From assembly GCA_001464835.1 (NCBI GenBank), contig LNDS01000049.1, forward strand, positions 1 to 64,000: a stretch of DNA of 64,000 nucleotides. The letters run 5' to 3'. This document shows, in pieces, positions 15,995 to 24,243 of this stretch. The notes under the pieces were generated by a model. The model had not been told where the DNA came from. It saw only the letters and a program-made list of their open reading frames with translations, and ran no database searches. The translations under genes were made by a program, and so were the position numbers. The stretch is from Rhizobiales bacterium Ga0077525 (GTDB lineage: Bacteria > Pseudomonadota > Alphaproteobacteria > Rhizobiales > Xanthobacteraceae). Position 1 is the first letter of the stretch. Every line of letters starts with the position of its first letter.

Positions 15995-16357
15995 ATGTCG
16001 AGATTAAGTGACCGGACCGCACGGCGGACGGCGACGGTGCGACGCAAGGTAAAGCTTGCGGCGCGTGGACGGGCCCGGCTTTCCGTGTTCCGTTCGTCGC
16101 AGCATATCCACGCGCAACTGATCGACGATGAGAAGGGCGTGACACTCGCGGCCGCCTCGACGCTCGAGAAGAAGATGCGTGAAGGCAAGAAGACGGGCGC
16201 CAACATCGAAGCCGCCAAGGCTGTCGGCAAGTTGATCGCCGAACGCGCCAAGGAAAAGGGCATCACGGAAGTGGTGTTCGATCGTGGCGGTTATCTCTAT
16301 CACGGCCGTGTCAAGGCGCTGGCGGATGCCGCGCGTGAAGGCGGACTTAACTTTTAA
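15995..16357 (+). CDS. rplR: 50S ribosomal protein L18
   Basis: L18 binds 5S rRNA with L5 and L25 in the central protuberance. The ATG at 15995 gives 120 residues beginning [20 protein letters not shown]. It has [20 protein letters not shown] and the C-terminal [20 protein letters not shown] signature. The longer open frame from 15944 lies inside rplF and is not used. A rhizobial repeat fills the 69-bp gap before rpsE. Confidence 0.97.
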   Translation: MSRLSDRTARRTATVRRKVKLAARGRARLSVFRSSQHIHAQLIDDEKGVTLAAASTLEKKMREGKKTGANIEAAKAVGKLIAERAKEKGITEVVFDRGGYLYHGRVKALADAAREGGLNF

Positions 16358-16370
16358 CGGAACACGTATC

Positions 16371-16410
16371 GTCCCGAAAAGTGGCAACCGGTTTTCGGAC
16401 AAGACGATGC
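16371..16410. repeat. Rhizobial intergenic palindromic repeat (CCGAAAA...TTTTCGG type) inside the spc operon
   Basis: CCGAAAA at 16374-16380 and TTTTCGG at 16392-16398 bracket GTGGCAACCGG. The whole resembles the common rhizobial element built on CCGAAAAGTGG...ACCGGTTTTCGG, followed here by ACAAGACGATGC. Its position between rplR and rpsE, inside an essential operon, is unusual. It would form a hairpin in the message without a terminator T-run. Confidence 0.6.
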
Positions 16411-16426
16411 GCAGGGAAAGCTGAAC

Positions 16427-17002
16427 ATGGCACACGAACCCCGACGAGATCGCGAACGCAGCCACGGCCGCGAGGAGCGCGACAGCGAATTCACCGACAA
16501 GCTGGTGCACATCAATCGTGTCGCCAAGGTGGTGAAGGGCGGCAAGCGCTTCGGCTTCGCGGCGCTCGTCGTTGTTGGCGATCAGAAGGGCCGGGTCGGT
16601 TTCGGTCATGGCAAGGCGCGCGAAGTGCCGGAAGCCATCCGCAAGGCGACTGAAGCCGCCAAGCGCTCGCTGACCCGAGTCGCGCTGCGCGAAGGCCGCA
16701 CGTTGCATCACGACGTGCTCGGCCGTCACGGCGCCGGCAAGGTGTTCCTGCGCGCGGCGCCTCCCGGCACCGGCATCATCGCCGGCGGCCCGATGCGCGC
16801 CGTGTTCGAAACGCTCGGCATGCAGGACATCGTCGCCAAGTCGCTCGGTTCGTCGAACCCGTACAACGTCGTGCGCGCCACGTTCGACGCGCTCAAGCAT
16901 CAGGACTCGCCGCGTTCGGTCGCTTCGCGCCGTAACGTCAAGGTCTCCACGCTGCAGGCTCGCCGCCGCGAAGGCGCCGACGAAGTCGCGACCGCTGAGT
17001 AA
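16427..17002 (+). CDS. rpsE: 30S ribosomal protein S5
   Basis: S5 acts at the mRNA entry site and influences translational fidelity. The 191-residue protein starts [20 protein letters not shown]. It has [20 protein letters not shown] (20 residues), a dsRNA-binding-like N-domain, and the C-terminal [20 protein letters not shown] signature. An Arg/Ala-rich tail follows. It lies downstream of a rhizobial repeat and 11 nt upstream of rpmD. Confidence 0.97.
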   Translation: MAHEPRRDRERSHGREERDSEFTDKLVHINRVAKVVKGGKRFGFAALVVVGDQKGRVGFGHGKAREVPEAIRKATEAAKRSLTRVALREGRTLHHDVLGRHGAGKVFLRAAPPGTGIIAGGPMRAVFETLGMQDIVAKSLGSSNPYNVVRATFDALKHQDSPRSVASRRNVKVSTLQARRREGADEVATAE

Positions 17003-17013
17003 GGATCTGAAAG

Positions 17014-17211
17014 ATGGCTACCGCCAAAAAGACCGTCAAGCTTGAGCAGTATGCGAGCCCGCTGCGCTGCCATCACGATCAGCGCGAAACGCTGGTCGGT
17101 CTCGGCCTGAACAAGGTCGGCCGCGTCAAGGATCTGCCGGATACGCCGGAGACCCATGGCATGGTCCGCAAGGTGCGCCACCTGGTGCGCGTGGTCGAAG
17201 ACAAGAAGTAA
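17014..17211 (+). CDS. rpmD: 50S ribosomal protein L30
   Basis: L30 is a small, loosely essential 50S protein next to 5S rRNA. The 65-residue product starts [20 protein letters not shown]. It contains [20 protein letters not shown] and ends [10 protein letters not shown], the family consensus. It lies 11 nt after rpsE and 53 nt before rplO. Confidence 0.96.
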   Translation: MATAKKTVKLEQYASPLRCHHDQRETLVGLGLNKVGRVKDLPDTPETHGMVRKVRHLVRVVEDKK

Positions 17212-17264
17212 TTCTGCGCCGCGCTCGAAGGTGAGCCGGCGAACGCAGAGAACGAGGACGTGAG

Positions 17265-17816
17265 ATGAAACTGAACCAGATCGCCGACAATCCCGGCGCC
17301 CGCAAGAACCGCATGCGCATCGGCCGCGGCATCGGCTCCGGCATGGGCAAGACCGGCGGCCGCGGCGGCAAGGGCCAGACCGCGCGCTCCGGCGTGCGCA
17401 TCAAGGGCTTCGAAGGCGGCCAGATGCCGCTGCATCGCCGCCTGCCGAAGCGCGGCTTCCGCAACACGCCGTTCGCGGTGAAGTTGAACGAAGTCAGCCT
17501 GACCAAGCTGCAAGCGGCGGTCGACGCCGGCAAGCTCGACATCAAGGCGACCATCGACGCCGAAGCCATGGTCAAGGCAGGGCTGATGCGCCGCGCCAAG
17601 GGTGGCGTCAAGATTCTCGGCGGCGGTGAGTTCAAGGCCAAGGCCAATTTCTCGGTGTTCGGCGCGTCCAAGTCGGCGGTCGAGGCCATCGAAAAGGCCG
17701 GCGGCTCGGTCAAGATCGTCAAGCCGGTCGTCGAGGAAGATGCCGAGCCGCGCGGCAAGAACAAGCGTATGGCGCTTGAAGCTGCCAAGCCGGCGAAGGG
17801 CAAAAAAGCCGAATAA
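17265..17816 (+). CDS. rplO: 50S ribosomal protein L15
   Basis: L15 is a late-assembly protein that threads through the 50S core. The 183-residue product starts [20 protein letters not shown], has the Gly-rich [20 protein letters not shown] arm, and [19 protein letters not shown]. The C-terminus has about 20 residues more than most L15 proteins, rich in Lys, Ala and Glu (PAKGKKAE). This is a milder case of the basic tails seen in L29 and L5. secY follows after 168 bp. Confidence 0.97.
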   Translation: MKLNQIADNPGARKNRMRIGRGIGSGMGKTGGRGGKGQTARSGVRIKGFEGGQMPLHRRLPKRGFRNTPFAVKLNEVSLTKLQAAVDAGKLDIKATIDAEAMVKAGLMRRAKGGVKILGGGEFKAKANFSVFGASKSAVEAIEKAGGSVKIVKPVVEEDAEPRGKNKRMALEAAKPAKGKKAE

Positions 17817-17828
17817 CTTCGGCGGGTT

Positions 17829-17862
17829 AGCCGCATCGGTCGCGGGGGCGGCCGGTGCGGCT
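17829..17862 (+). promoter_or_regulatory. Hairpin between rplO and secY
   Basis: AGCCGCATCGG and CCGGTGCGGCT form an 11-bp stem (one G-U pair) around a 12-base GC-rich loop, starting 13 nt after the rplO stop. No T-run follows, so it may only dampen read-through or stabilise the upstream message. secY and adk could then have their own promoter in the remaining 120 bp. Confidence 0.45.
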
Positions 17863-17984
17863 TCCCGTCAGCTACCAGTTTTGACGACAGCGCCTATGTA
17901 AGGGTCTTCAAGGTTCGGGACCCCTTAGCCGCGAAGGCCAAGCCGGGGCGGACAAGACCGGGCTAAGGCGGCAGGAGCGAGCGA

Positions 17985-19316
17985 ATGGTTTCGGCAGCAG
18001 AACAATTAGCGGCCAATCTCAATTTCGGCGCGCTCGCCAAAGCCGACGAGCTTAAAAAGCGTATCTGGTTCACCCTCGGCGCGCTGCTGGTTTATCGCCT
18101 CGGCACCTATATCCCATTGCCCGGCATCGACCCGACCGCGTGGCAGCAGATTTTCAATCAGCAGGCCGGCGGCATCCTGGGCATGTTCAACATGTTCTCC
18201 GGGGGCGGCATCAACCGGATGGCCATCTTCGCGCTGAACATCATGCCGTACATTTCGGCCTCGATCATCATTCAGTTGATGACAACGGTGTCGCCACGTC
18301 TTGAAGCGCTCAAGAAGGAAGGCGAGTCCGGCCGCAAGGTCATGAACCAGTACACGCGGTATCTGACCGTCGTGCTGGCGCTGTTCCAGTCCTACGGCAT
18401 TGCCGTCGGTCTGCAAGGCACCGGCAGCGTCGTCAGCGAACCCGGCCTGTTCTTCCTGATCTCGACCACGATCACCTTGACCGGCGGCACCATGTTCCTG
18501 ATGTGGCTCGGCGAGCAGATCACCGCGCGCGGCATCGGTAACGGCATTTCGCTGATCATCATGGCCGGCATCGTCGCCGAGTTGCCGTCGGCCATTGTCG
18601 GTACGCTCGAACTCGGCCGGCAGGGCGCGCTGTCGACCGGCCTCATTTTGCTCATCCTGGTGATGGCGGTTGCGGTCATCGCCTTCATCGTGTTCGTCGA
18701 GCGCGCGCAGCGCCGCCTGCTGATCCAGTATCCTAAGCGCCAGGTCGGCAACCGCATGTTCGAGGGCCAGTCGTCGCATCTGCCGCTCAAGCTCAACACC
18801 TCGGGCGTCATTCCGCCGATCTTCGCCTCGTCATTGCTGCTGCTGCCGACGACGGTCGCGAACTTCAATGCCGGCTCCGGCCCGGAATGGCTGACGACGA
18901 TGACCACGTTGCTCGGTCACGGCCGTCCGCTGTTTCTCGTTCTGTATATTTCGCTGATCGTGTTCTTCGCCTTCTTCTATACGGCGATCGTGTTCAATCC
19001 GACCGAGACGGCGGAAAACCTGAAGAAGCATGGTGGTTTCGTGCCGGGCATTCGCCCCGGCGAGCGCACCGCCGAATACATCGACTACGTGTTGTCGCGC
19101 ATCACCGTGGTCGGCGCGATCTATCTGTCGATCGTCTGTATTATTCCGGAAATCCTGATCTCGTATGCGGCGGTGCCGTTCTACTTCGGCGGCACGTCTT
19201 TGCTCATTGTTGTCAGCGTCACCATGGATACGGTGGCGCAGGTGCAGGGCTATCTGCTCGCGCATCAATATGAAGGCCTGATCAAGCGTTCGAAATTGCG
19301 GGGGCGCAATCGATGA
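17985..19316 (+). CDS. secY: Preprotein translocase channel subunit SecY
   Basis: SecY forms the protein-conducting channel of the inner membrane with SecE and SecG. The 443-residue protein has about ten hydrophobic segments. It shows the signatures [20 protein letters not shown] in the first transmembrane region and [20 protein letters not shown] in the middle, and [14 protein letters not shown] [20 protein letters not shown] in cytoplasmic loop 5. The start [20 protein letters not shown] follows GGAG. The stop overlaps the adk start (ATGA). Confidence 0.98.
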   Translation: MVSAAEQLAANLNFGALAKADELKKRIWFTLGALLVYRLGTYIPLPGIDPTAWQQIFNQQAGGILGMFNMFSGGGINRMAIFALNIMPYISASIIIQLMTTVSPRLEALKKEGESGRKVMNQYTRYLTVVLALFQSYGIAVGLQGTGSVVSEPGLFFLISTTITLTGGTMFLMWLGEQITARGIGNGISLIIMAGIVAELPSAIVGTLELGRQGALSTGLILLILVMAVAVIAFIVFVERAQRRLLIQYPKRQVGNRMFEGQSSHLPLKLNTSGVIPPIFASSLLLLPTTVANFNAGSGPEWLTTMTTLLGHGRPLFLVLYISLIVFFAFFYTAIVFNPTETAENLKKHGGFVPGIRPGERTAEYIDYVLSRITVVGAIYLSIVCIIPEILISYAAVPFYFGGTSLLIVVSVTMDTVAQVQGYLLAHQYEGLIKRSKLRGRNR

Positions 19317-20317
19317 GATTGATCCTGCTCGGCCCGCCGGGGGCGGGGAAGGGCACGCAGGCCCAACGCTTGGTCGAGAAGCACAAAATCGTGCAGCTCT
19401 CGACCGGCGACATGCTTCGTGCGGCGGTCGCGGCGGGAACGCCGGTCGGCTTGCGCGCCAAGAGCATCATGGAAGCCGGCCAGCTTGTGCCGGATGAGGT
19501 GGTCGTGGCGATCATCGCCGACCGCATCGACCAGCCGGACGCACGGCGCGGTTTTATCCTTGATGGTTTTCCGCGTACCGTGCCGCAGGCCGAGGCGCTG
19601 GATGAATTGCTCGCCGAACGCGGCCTCAAGCTCGATGCAGTCATCGAGTTGAAGGTCGACGAAGGCATTCTGGTCAAGCGCATCGAGACCCGCGTCGCGG
19701 AAATGACCGCGCGCGGCGAGCCGCTGCGCAAGGACGATAATCCGGAAGTGCTCAAGGGCCGGCTTGCCGCGTACCATGACCAGACAGCGCCGCTGGCCGG
19801 CTATTACGACGCCAAGGGTCTGCTCAGGGGCGTCGACGGCATGGCGCCGATCGACGACGTCACGGCGGCCATCGGCAAATTGCTCAGCGGAGCGGCAACG
19901 CCAGACGAGGTCGAACCCAAGGCCAAAGCCGGATCGATGTGGGATTCGGTGGCCGAAACGGTGAGCGGCTTAGTCGATAAGGCCACGGCGTTCATGACCG
20001 ATGACAGCAAGCAAGCGCGTCCCAAGGCAGCCAGACAAGTCCGCAAGAAGGCCGTCGCCGCGAAGCCTTCCGCGGCCGCCAAGCCGAGTCGCGCCAAAGC
20101 GGTGAAGTCGGTCAAAAAGGCTAAAAAGGCGGGCAAAGTCAGAAAGGCCAAAACGGTCACGAAAAAGACGGTCAAGAAGTCCAAAGCCAAGAAAACGGCC
20201 AAATCGACGGCCAAAACCGCCAAAAAGAGCCTGAAGAAGACGAAATCCGCGGCCGCCAAGCGCAAGGGCGGGCGGGGCAAGAGCAAGTCCCGACGGAGGT
20301 TGACGAAGGCCTCATGA
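19313..20317 (+). CDS. adk: Adenylate kinase fused in frame to a histone H1-like basic tail
   Basis: Adenylate kinase interconverts ATP + AMP and 2 ADP. Residues 1-190 are a complete short-LID enzyme: P-loop [10 protein letters not shown] at 7-16, [10 protein letters not shown], and the AMP-site FILDGFPRT. The long zinc LID is absent. Typical short forms end near residue 190-200. Here a linker ([20 protein letters not shown]) is followed by about 100 residues (236-334) of Lys/Ala/Thr/Ser repeats with KKAKKAGK- and [12 protein letters not shown] units, resembling histone H1/AlgP C-termini. The tail is contiguous and in frame. It starts inside the secY stop, so expression is coupled to the spc operon. 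The kinase call is certain; a nucleic-acid-binding role for the tail is inference. Confidence 0.95.
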   Translation: MRLILLGPPGAGKGTQAQRLVEKHKIVQLSTGDMLRAAVAAGTPVGLRAKSIMEAGQLVPDEVVVAIIADRIDQPDARRGFILDGFPRTVPQAEALDELLAERGLKLDAVIELKVDEGILVKRIETRVAEMTARGEPLRKDDNPEVLKGRLAAYHDQTAPLAGYYDAKGLLRGVDGMAPIDDVTAAIGKLLSGAATPDEVEPKAKAGSMWDSVAETVSGLVDKATAFMTDDSKQARPKAARQVRKKAVAAKPSAAAKPSRAKAVKSVKKAKKAGKVRKAKTVTKKTVKKSKAKKTAKSTAKTAKKSLKKTKSAAAKRKGGRGKSKSRRRLTKAS

Positions 20318-20487
20318 ATCCCCTAATAAGACACGCATTCAGAGTTTTGGCGCGATGCCGGACCCCCAAATGGCGGGGGCGGGTGTCGTGTTACGCTTTG
20401 CGCTATCCCCTTCAAGGGACGAGAGAAATTCGGCAACAAGAATTCGGCGCGTTCAGCGCCTCCGACCGATAACAGGAGAGACTATCC
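20318..20487 (+). promoter_or_regulatory. Leader of the alpha operon (rpsM-rpsK-rpoA)
   Basis: The 170-bp gap between adk and rpsM contains a short hairpin CCCCC-AAATGGC-GGGGG at 20363-20379 and a duplicated AATTCGGC shortly before the ribosome site AGGAGAG. In enterobacteria S4 represses this operon through the leader. rpsD is not present here, so analogous control cannot be assumed. No clear promoter was found. Confidence 0.35.
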
Positions 20488-20862
20488 GTGGCTCGTATCG
20501 CGGGCGTGAATTTGCCCACCAACAAGCGCGTCCTCATCGCGCTTCAGTACATTCATGGCATCGGTCAGAAGATCGCCGCCGATATCGTCGGCAAGGTTAA
20601 CTTGCCGCCGGAACGCCGCGTGTCGCAGCTCACCGACGCCGAGGTGCTGCAGATCCGCGAACTGATCGACCGCGAATTCCTGGTCGAGGGCGATCTGCGC
20701 CGCGAAACCTCGATGAACATCAAGCGGCTCATGGACCTCGGTTGCTACCGCGGCCTGCGTCACCGCAAGGGCCTGCCCGTTCGCGGCCAGCGTACGCATA
20801 CCAACGCGCGCACCCGCAAGGGCCCGGCCAAGACCATCGCCGGCAAGAAAAAGACCACCTGA
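20488..20862 (+). CDS. rpsM: 30S ribosomal protein S13
   Basis: S13 sits in the 30S head and contacts P-site tRNA and L5 across the subunit interface. A GTG start at 20488 follows AGGAGAG and gives the family N-terminus [20 protein letters not shown]. The 124-residue protein has the helix-hairpin region [17 protein letters not shown] and the C-terminal [20 protein letters not shown] signature. It starts the alpha operon. rpsK follows after 67 nt. Confidence 0.97.
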   Translation: MARIAGVNLPTNKRVLIALQYIHGIGQKIAADIVGKVNLPPERRVSQLTDAEVLQIRELIDREFLVEGDLRRETSMNIKRLMDLGCYRGLRHRKGLPVRGQRTHTNARTRKGPAKTIAGKKKTT

Positions 20863-20929
20863 TTTTTTGCACTCGTCCGCGCTTCGCCCGTGAAACGGCG
20901 AACCGCCGTGGACCTCGAAAGGACTGACT

Positions 20930-21319
20930 ATGGCCAAAGAAGCCACCCGCGTCCGCCGGCGCGAACGCAAGAACATCGCGTCGGGCGTCGCGCACGTCAA
21001 CGCGTCGTTCAACAACACCATGATCACCATCACCGACGCGCAGGGCAACGCCATTGCCTGGTCGTCGTCGGGCACGATGGGCTTCAAGGGCTCGCGCAAG
21101 TCGACGCCTTATGCGGCGCAGATGGCCGCTGAAGACGCCGCCAAGAAGGCGCAAGAGCACGGCATGCGCACCCTCGAGGTCGAAGTGTCGGGTCCGGGTT
21201 CGGGCCGCGAGTCGGCGCTGCGCGCGTTGCAGGCGTCGGGCTTCACCGTCACCTCGATCCGCGACGTGACGACGATCCCGCACAACGGCTGCCGTCCGCG
21301 CAAGCGTCGTCGCGTCTAA
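20930..21319 (+). CDS. rpsK: 30S ribosomal protein S11
   Basis: S11 lines the platform of the 30S subunit near the E site. The 129-residue protein has the family length. It starts [20 protein letters not shown], contains [20 protein letters not shown] and ends with the invariant [14 protein letters not shown]. It lies between rpsM and rpoA, the alpha operon order without rpsD that is normal for alphaproteobacteria. Confidence 0.98.
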   Translation: MAKEATRVRRRERKNIASGVAHVNASFNNTMITITDAQGNAIAWSSSGTMGFKGSRKSTPYAAQMAAEDAAKKAQEHGMRTLEVEVSGPGSGRESALRALQASGFTVTSIRDVTTIPHNGCRPRKRRRV

Positions 21320-21437
21320 AGACTGACTGATTGAAGCGGATGCGCACGGGCGCGTCCGCTGCCGCCGAATTTTTCCCCCCACACGGCGGGTGGGGTGCGC
21401 TGGCAGAAGCCTTAGGGCGTGGAACCAGCGCTGCATA

Positions 21438-22422
21438 ATGGGTGAAGATGTGATCCAGAAAAATTGGCAGGAATTGATCAGGCCGAACAAGCTCCAGGTG
21501 ACCGCCGGGTCCGACCCGGCGCGCATCGCCACGGTCGTTGCCGAGCCGCTCGAACGCGGTTTTGGCGTGACGCTCGGCAACGCGCTGCGCCGTATTCTGC
21601 TGTCGTCGTTGCAGGGCGCCGCCGTGCAGTCGGTGCACATCGACGGCGTGCTGCATGAATTCTCCTCGATCGCCGGCGTGCGCGAGGACGTCACCGACAT
21701 GGTCCTCAACATCAAGGACATAGAAACAGGGTCCCGGCACCGTCACCGCCGGCGACATCCAGACCGTCGGCGATGTCGTCGTGCTCAACCCCGAACTCGT
21801 GCTGTGCACGCTGGACGAGGGCGCCGAGATCCGCATGGAATTCACCGTCAACACCGGCAAGGGCTATGTCCCGGCCGAGCGCAACCGTCCGGAAGACGCG
21901 CCGATCGGCCTGATCCCGGTCGACTCGCTGTATTCGCCGGTGCGCAAGGTGTCGTACAAGGTCGAGAACACCCGCGAAGGTCAGATCCTCGATTACGACA
22001 AGCTGACCATGACCATCGAGACCAACGGCGCGGTCACGCCGGACGATACGCTCGCTTACGCGGCGCGCATCCTCCAGGACCAGCTCAACGTCTTCGTCAA
22101 CTTCGAAGAGCCGCGCAAGGAACAGGCGACCGAGACCATTCCGGATCTCGCCTTCAACCCGGCGTTCCTCAAGAAGGTCGACGAGCTGGAGCTGTCGGTG
22201 CGTTCGGCCAACTGTCTCAAGAACGACAACATCGTCTACATCGGCGATCTCGTTCAGAAGACCGAAGCCGAAATGCTGCGCACGCCGAACTTCGGCCGCA
22301 AGTCGCTCAACGAGATCAAGGAAGTCCTGGCGCAGATGGGCCTGCACCTCGGCATGGAAGTGCCGGGCTGGCCGCCGGAAAACATCGAAGAGCTGGCCAA
22401 GCGCTTCGAGGATCATTATTAG
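21438..22422 (+). CDS. rpoA: RNA polymerase subunit alpha, reading frame broken near 21,720 (apparent ~44-nt deletion and frameshift)
   Basis: Alpha dimerises to nucleate RNA polymerase assembly; its C-domain contacts promoters and activators. The gene is recognisable in two frames. Bases 21438-21719 encode the N-terminal part ending DMVLNIKD (an alternative GTG start at 21450 gives the common [15 protein letters not shown]-terminus). Bases 21724-22422 encode the rest, from [17 protein letters not shown] to the family C-terminus LAKRFEDHY. Homologues have about 15 more residues at the joint, and the C-part is in the next frame, preceded by TAG at 21721. This fits loss of about 44 nt. If real, the first frame would read on as nonsense to 22733. 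rpoA is essential and normally single-copy, so an assembly or sequencing error is the likeliest explanation. Confidence 0.9.
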
Positions 22423-22428
22423 GAATTC

Positions 22429-22460
22429 CCGAACCGGGCATAGCGCCCGGTTCGGTTTTT
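22429..22460 (+). terminator. Strong Rho-independent terminator after rpoA
   Basis: A perfect 11-bp stem CCGAACCGGGC / GCCCGGTTCGG closes a 5-base loop (ATAGC) and runs straight into TTTTT. It begins 7 nt after the rpoA stop. rplQ must therefore depend on read-through or on a promoter in the remaining 67 bp. Confidence 0.9.
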
Positions 22461-22527
22461 AAAGCCGCCTTCCGCGGCGTGCCGGAATTCTCCGGTGCAT
22501 ACAGGATAGAGGCAGGGAGTTTTCGCG

Positions 22528-22956
22528 ATGCGTCACGGAAAAGTTTATCGCAAGTTGGGTCGTCATTCTTCGCACCGTATGTCGATGTTCGCGAACATGG
22601 CTGCCTCGTTGATCAAGCACGAGCAGATCGTTACGACGCTCCCGAAGGCGAAAGAGCTTCGCCCGATCGTCGAGAAGTTGGTGACGCTCGGCAAGAAGGG
22701 CGATCTCGCCGCCCGCCGCCAGGCCATTTCTGAACTCGGCGACGTCGCCATGGTCAAGAAGCTGATCGACGTCATCGCGCCGCGCTACAAGGACCGCCAG
22801 GGCGGCTACACCCGCATCATGAAGGCCGGCTTCCGTCACGGCGACAACGCCGCGGTGGCCGTCATCGAATTCGTCGATCGCGACGTCGAGGCCAAGGGCA
22901 AGGATTCCGGCCCCGTGCAGGCCAAGAAGGCCGACGACGAGAACGCGGCCGCGTAA
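22528..22956 (+). CDS. rplQ: 50S ribosomal protein L17
   Basis: L17 binds at the exit-tunnel side of the 50S subunit. The 142-residue product starts [20 protein letters not shown]. It contains [20 protein letters not shown] and the central [20 protein letters not shown] segment. A Lys/Ala/Asp-rich tail follows, as is usual in alphaproteobacteria. It is separated from rpoA by a terminator and is followed immediately by its own terminator inside the next gene. Confidence 0.97.
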   Translation: MRHGKVYRKLGRHSSHRMSMFANMAASLIKHEQIVTTLPKAKELRPIVEKLVTLGKKGDLAARRQAISELGDVAMVKKLIDVIAPRYKDRQGGYTRIMKAGFRHGDNAAVAVIEFVDRDVEAKGKDSGPVQAKKADDENAAA

Positions 22957-22958
22957 AC

Positions 22959-23636
22959 GTGGCTTCGCTTCTAAATCATTTAAGGGCGGCGCTTGGCGCC
23001 GCCCTTTTGTTTTGTGCGTCCGCTATCGCGCAGGCGACACCGGCGCAGGACGCAGCCCTGATCGATGCCGCCGGGCGTGGCGATAGCGCCGCTGTGGCGC
23101 GGCTCATCAAGGAAGGCGCCAGCGTGAAGGCGCGCGACGGGCAGGGCCGCACCGCCTTGCTGGCGGCCACCCACGCCAACCGTGTCGAGGCAGCGCGGCT
23201 GCTGATCGCTGCGGGCAGCGACGTCAATGCCAAAGACGCGATTGAGGACAGTCCCTTTCTGTATGCCGGGGCCGAGGGCCGCGATGACATTTTGAAAATG
23301 ACCCTGGCGGCCGGCGCGGACTTGAAGAGCACTAACCGCTACGGCGGCACCGCGCTGATACCGGCTGCGCATCATGGCCATGTCGAGACCGTGCGTATCC
23401 TGCTGGCGACGAAAATCGACAAGGATCACGTCAACAAGCTCGGCTGGACCGCGCTGCTGGAGGCCGTCATCCTCGGCGATGGCGGCCGTGCCCACACGGA
23501 AATTGTGCGGCTGCTCGTGGCCAGCGGCGCTAACGTGAACCTGGCCGACCGCGAGGGCGTAACGCCGCTTGCCCACGCCCGCCGCCGTGGCTTTGCCACG
23601 ATGGCTGCCGAGCTTGAGAAGGCGGGTGGCCGCTAA
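22959..23636 (+). CDS. Exported ankyrin-repeat protein
   Basis: A 225-residue protein with a GTG start only 2 nt after the rplQ stop. Residues 1-26 look like a signal peptide (basic LNHLR, hydrophobic LGAALLFCASAIA, then AQA before TPAQDA). About five ankyrin repeats of roughly 33 residues follow, with the pattern DGQGRTALLAATHANRVEAA, then LLIAAGSDVNAKD, then GGTALIPAAHHGHVETVRIL, then LLVASGANVNLADREGVTPL. Ankyrin arrays mediate protein binding; the partner is unknown. The codons for the signal peptide coincide with the rplQ terminator, so expression may need an internal promoter or read-through. The start codon is less certain than the family. Confidence 0.8.
   Translation: MASLLNHLRAALGAALLFCASAIAQATPAQDAALIDAAGRGDSAAVARLIKEGASVKARDGQGRTALLAATHANRVEAARLLIAAGSDVNAKDAIEDSPFLYAGAEGRDDILKMTLAAGADLKSTNRYGGTALIPAAHHGHVETVRILLATKIDKDHVNKLGWTALLEAVILGDGGRAHTEIVRLLVASGANVNLADREGVTPLAHARRRGFATMAAELEKAGGR
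22982..23013 (+). terminator. Rho-independent terminator of rplQ embedded in the next gene
   Basis: AAGGGCGGCG / CGCCGCCCTT is a perfect 10-bp stem with loop CTTGG, followed by a T-rich tract (TTTTGTTTT). It starts 26 nt after the rplQ stop and lies wholly within the first 20 codons of the downstream ankyrin gene. Confidence 0.8.
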
Positions 23637-23775
23637 GTCCCTATTAGGCTTGCCGCCGATTAGTTCCTGCGCAGCTGAACGATAGGCTCTGCCCGCCCGT
23701 TGGGTAGTACGTGTCATTCGAAAGCTTCATCACTTCGGCCGCTGATGTGTCGCGGACCATCGGAAGGATTGCGCC

Positions 23776-24057
23776 ATGAAAAAGTTCTTCGTTGCTGCTT
23801 GTATTTTCGCTCTGACCGCCGCGTTGGGGGCGTCCGCTGCGTCCGCCCAAGGCAAAAGCGGCGGCCGAGGCGGCGGCCACTCATCCTTTGTCAGTGTGCC
23901 TGGTTCGGAGCGCGGCCTCGATCGCGCCGACATAGCCGCCGGCAAACATGGCGCCAAGGGACGAGCTCATGCGCGCACGCGCGGTTCGCATGCGAGGGGC
24001 TTCTGCCCGCCGGGGCAGGCCAAAAAGGTCGGCAAGGGCAGCCGGTTCGCCTGCTGA
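23776..24057 (+). CDS. Small secreted basic protein with a CPPGxAKK motif
   Basis: A 93-residue protein with a clear Sec signal peptide (MKKFFVAACIFALTAALGAS, then AASAQ) and a mature part of about 68 residues rich in Gly, Arg, His and Lys. The C-terminus has GFCPPGQAKKVGKGSRFAC. The CPPGxAKK motif also occurs in small periplasmic proteins of the RcnB type, but the RcnB core is absent, so function is unknown. A GGAAGGA ribosome site 8 nt upstream supports the start. It is followed by a perfect terminator. Confidence 0.75.
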   Translation: MKKFFVAACIFALTAALGASAASAQGKSGGRGGGHSSFVSVPGSERGLDRADIAAGKHGAKGRAHARTRGSHARGFCPPGQAKKVGKGSRFAC

Positions 24058-24089
24058 TTTACCGCTGCTCGCGATCGATTGATCATCAA

Positions 24090-24117
24090 GAAAGCCCGGA
24101 CCCAGGTCCGGGCTTTC
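24090..24117 (+). terminator. Rho-independent terminator
   Basis: A perfect 12-bp stem GAAAGCCCGGAC / GTCCGGGCTTTC with a CCAG loop, followed by a weak T-rich tail (TCATTT). It closes the small secreted protein gene at 23776-24057. Being symmetrical, it could act on either strand. Confidence 0.75.
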
Positions 24118-24243
24118 TCATTTGGCGGCGGGCCGCTGAAACCTTTGTTGGAAATGCTCAAAACTGTGTTGGCCGTCACATCGGACCGGCGGTATCATGA
24201 TATCCAAACGGCCGATCGAAACAGCCGTAAGGGGAGACTTCCG

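Noticed and set aside
22423..22733. Extension of the first rpoA frame to 22733
   Set aside because: After 21,720 this frame translates to Arg-rich nonsense, while the next frame carries the true alpha-subunit sequence.
24079..24243. Longer start for the cytochrome c gene
   Set aside because: It begins inside a perfect terminator; the signal peptide and ribosome site fix the start at 24244.
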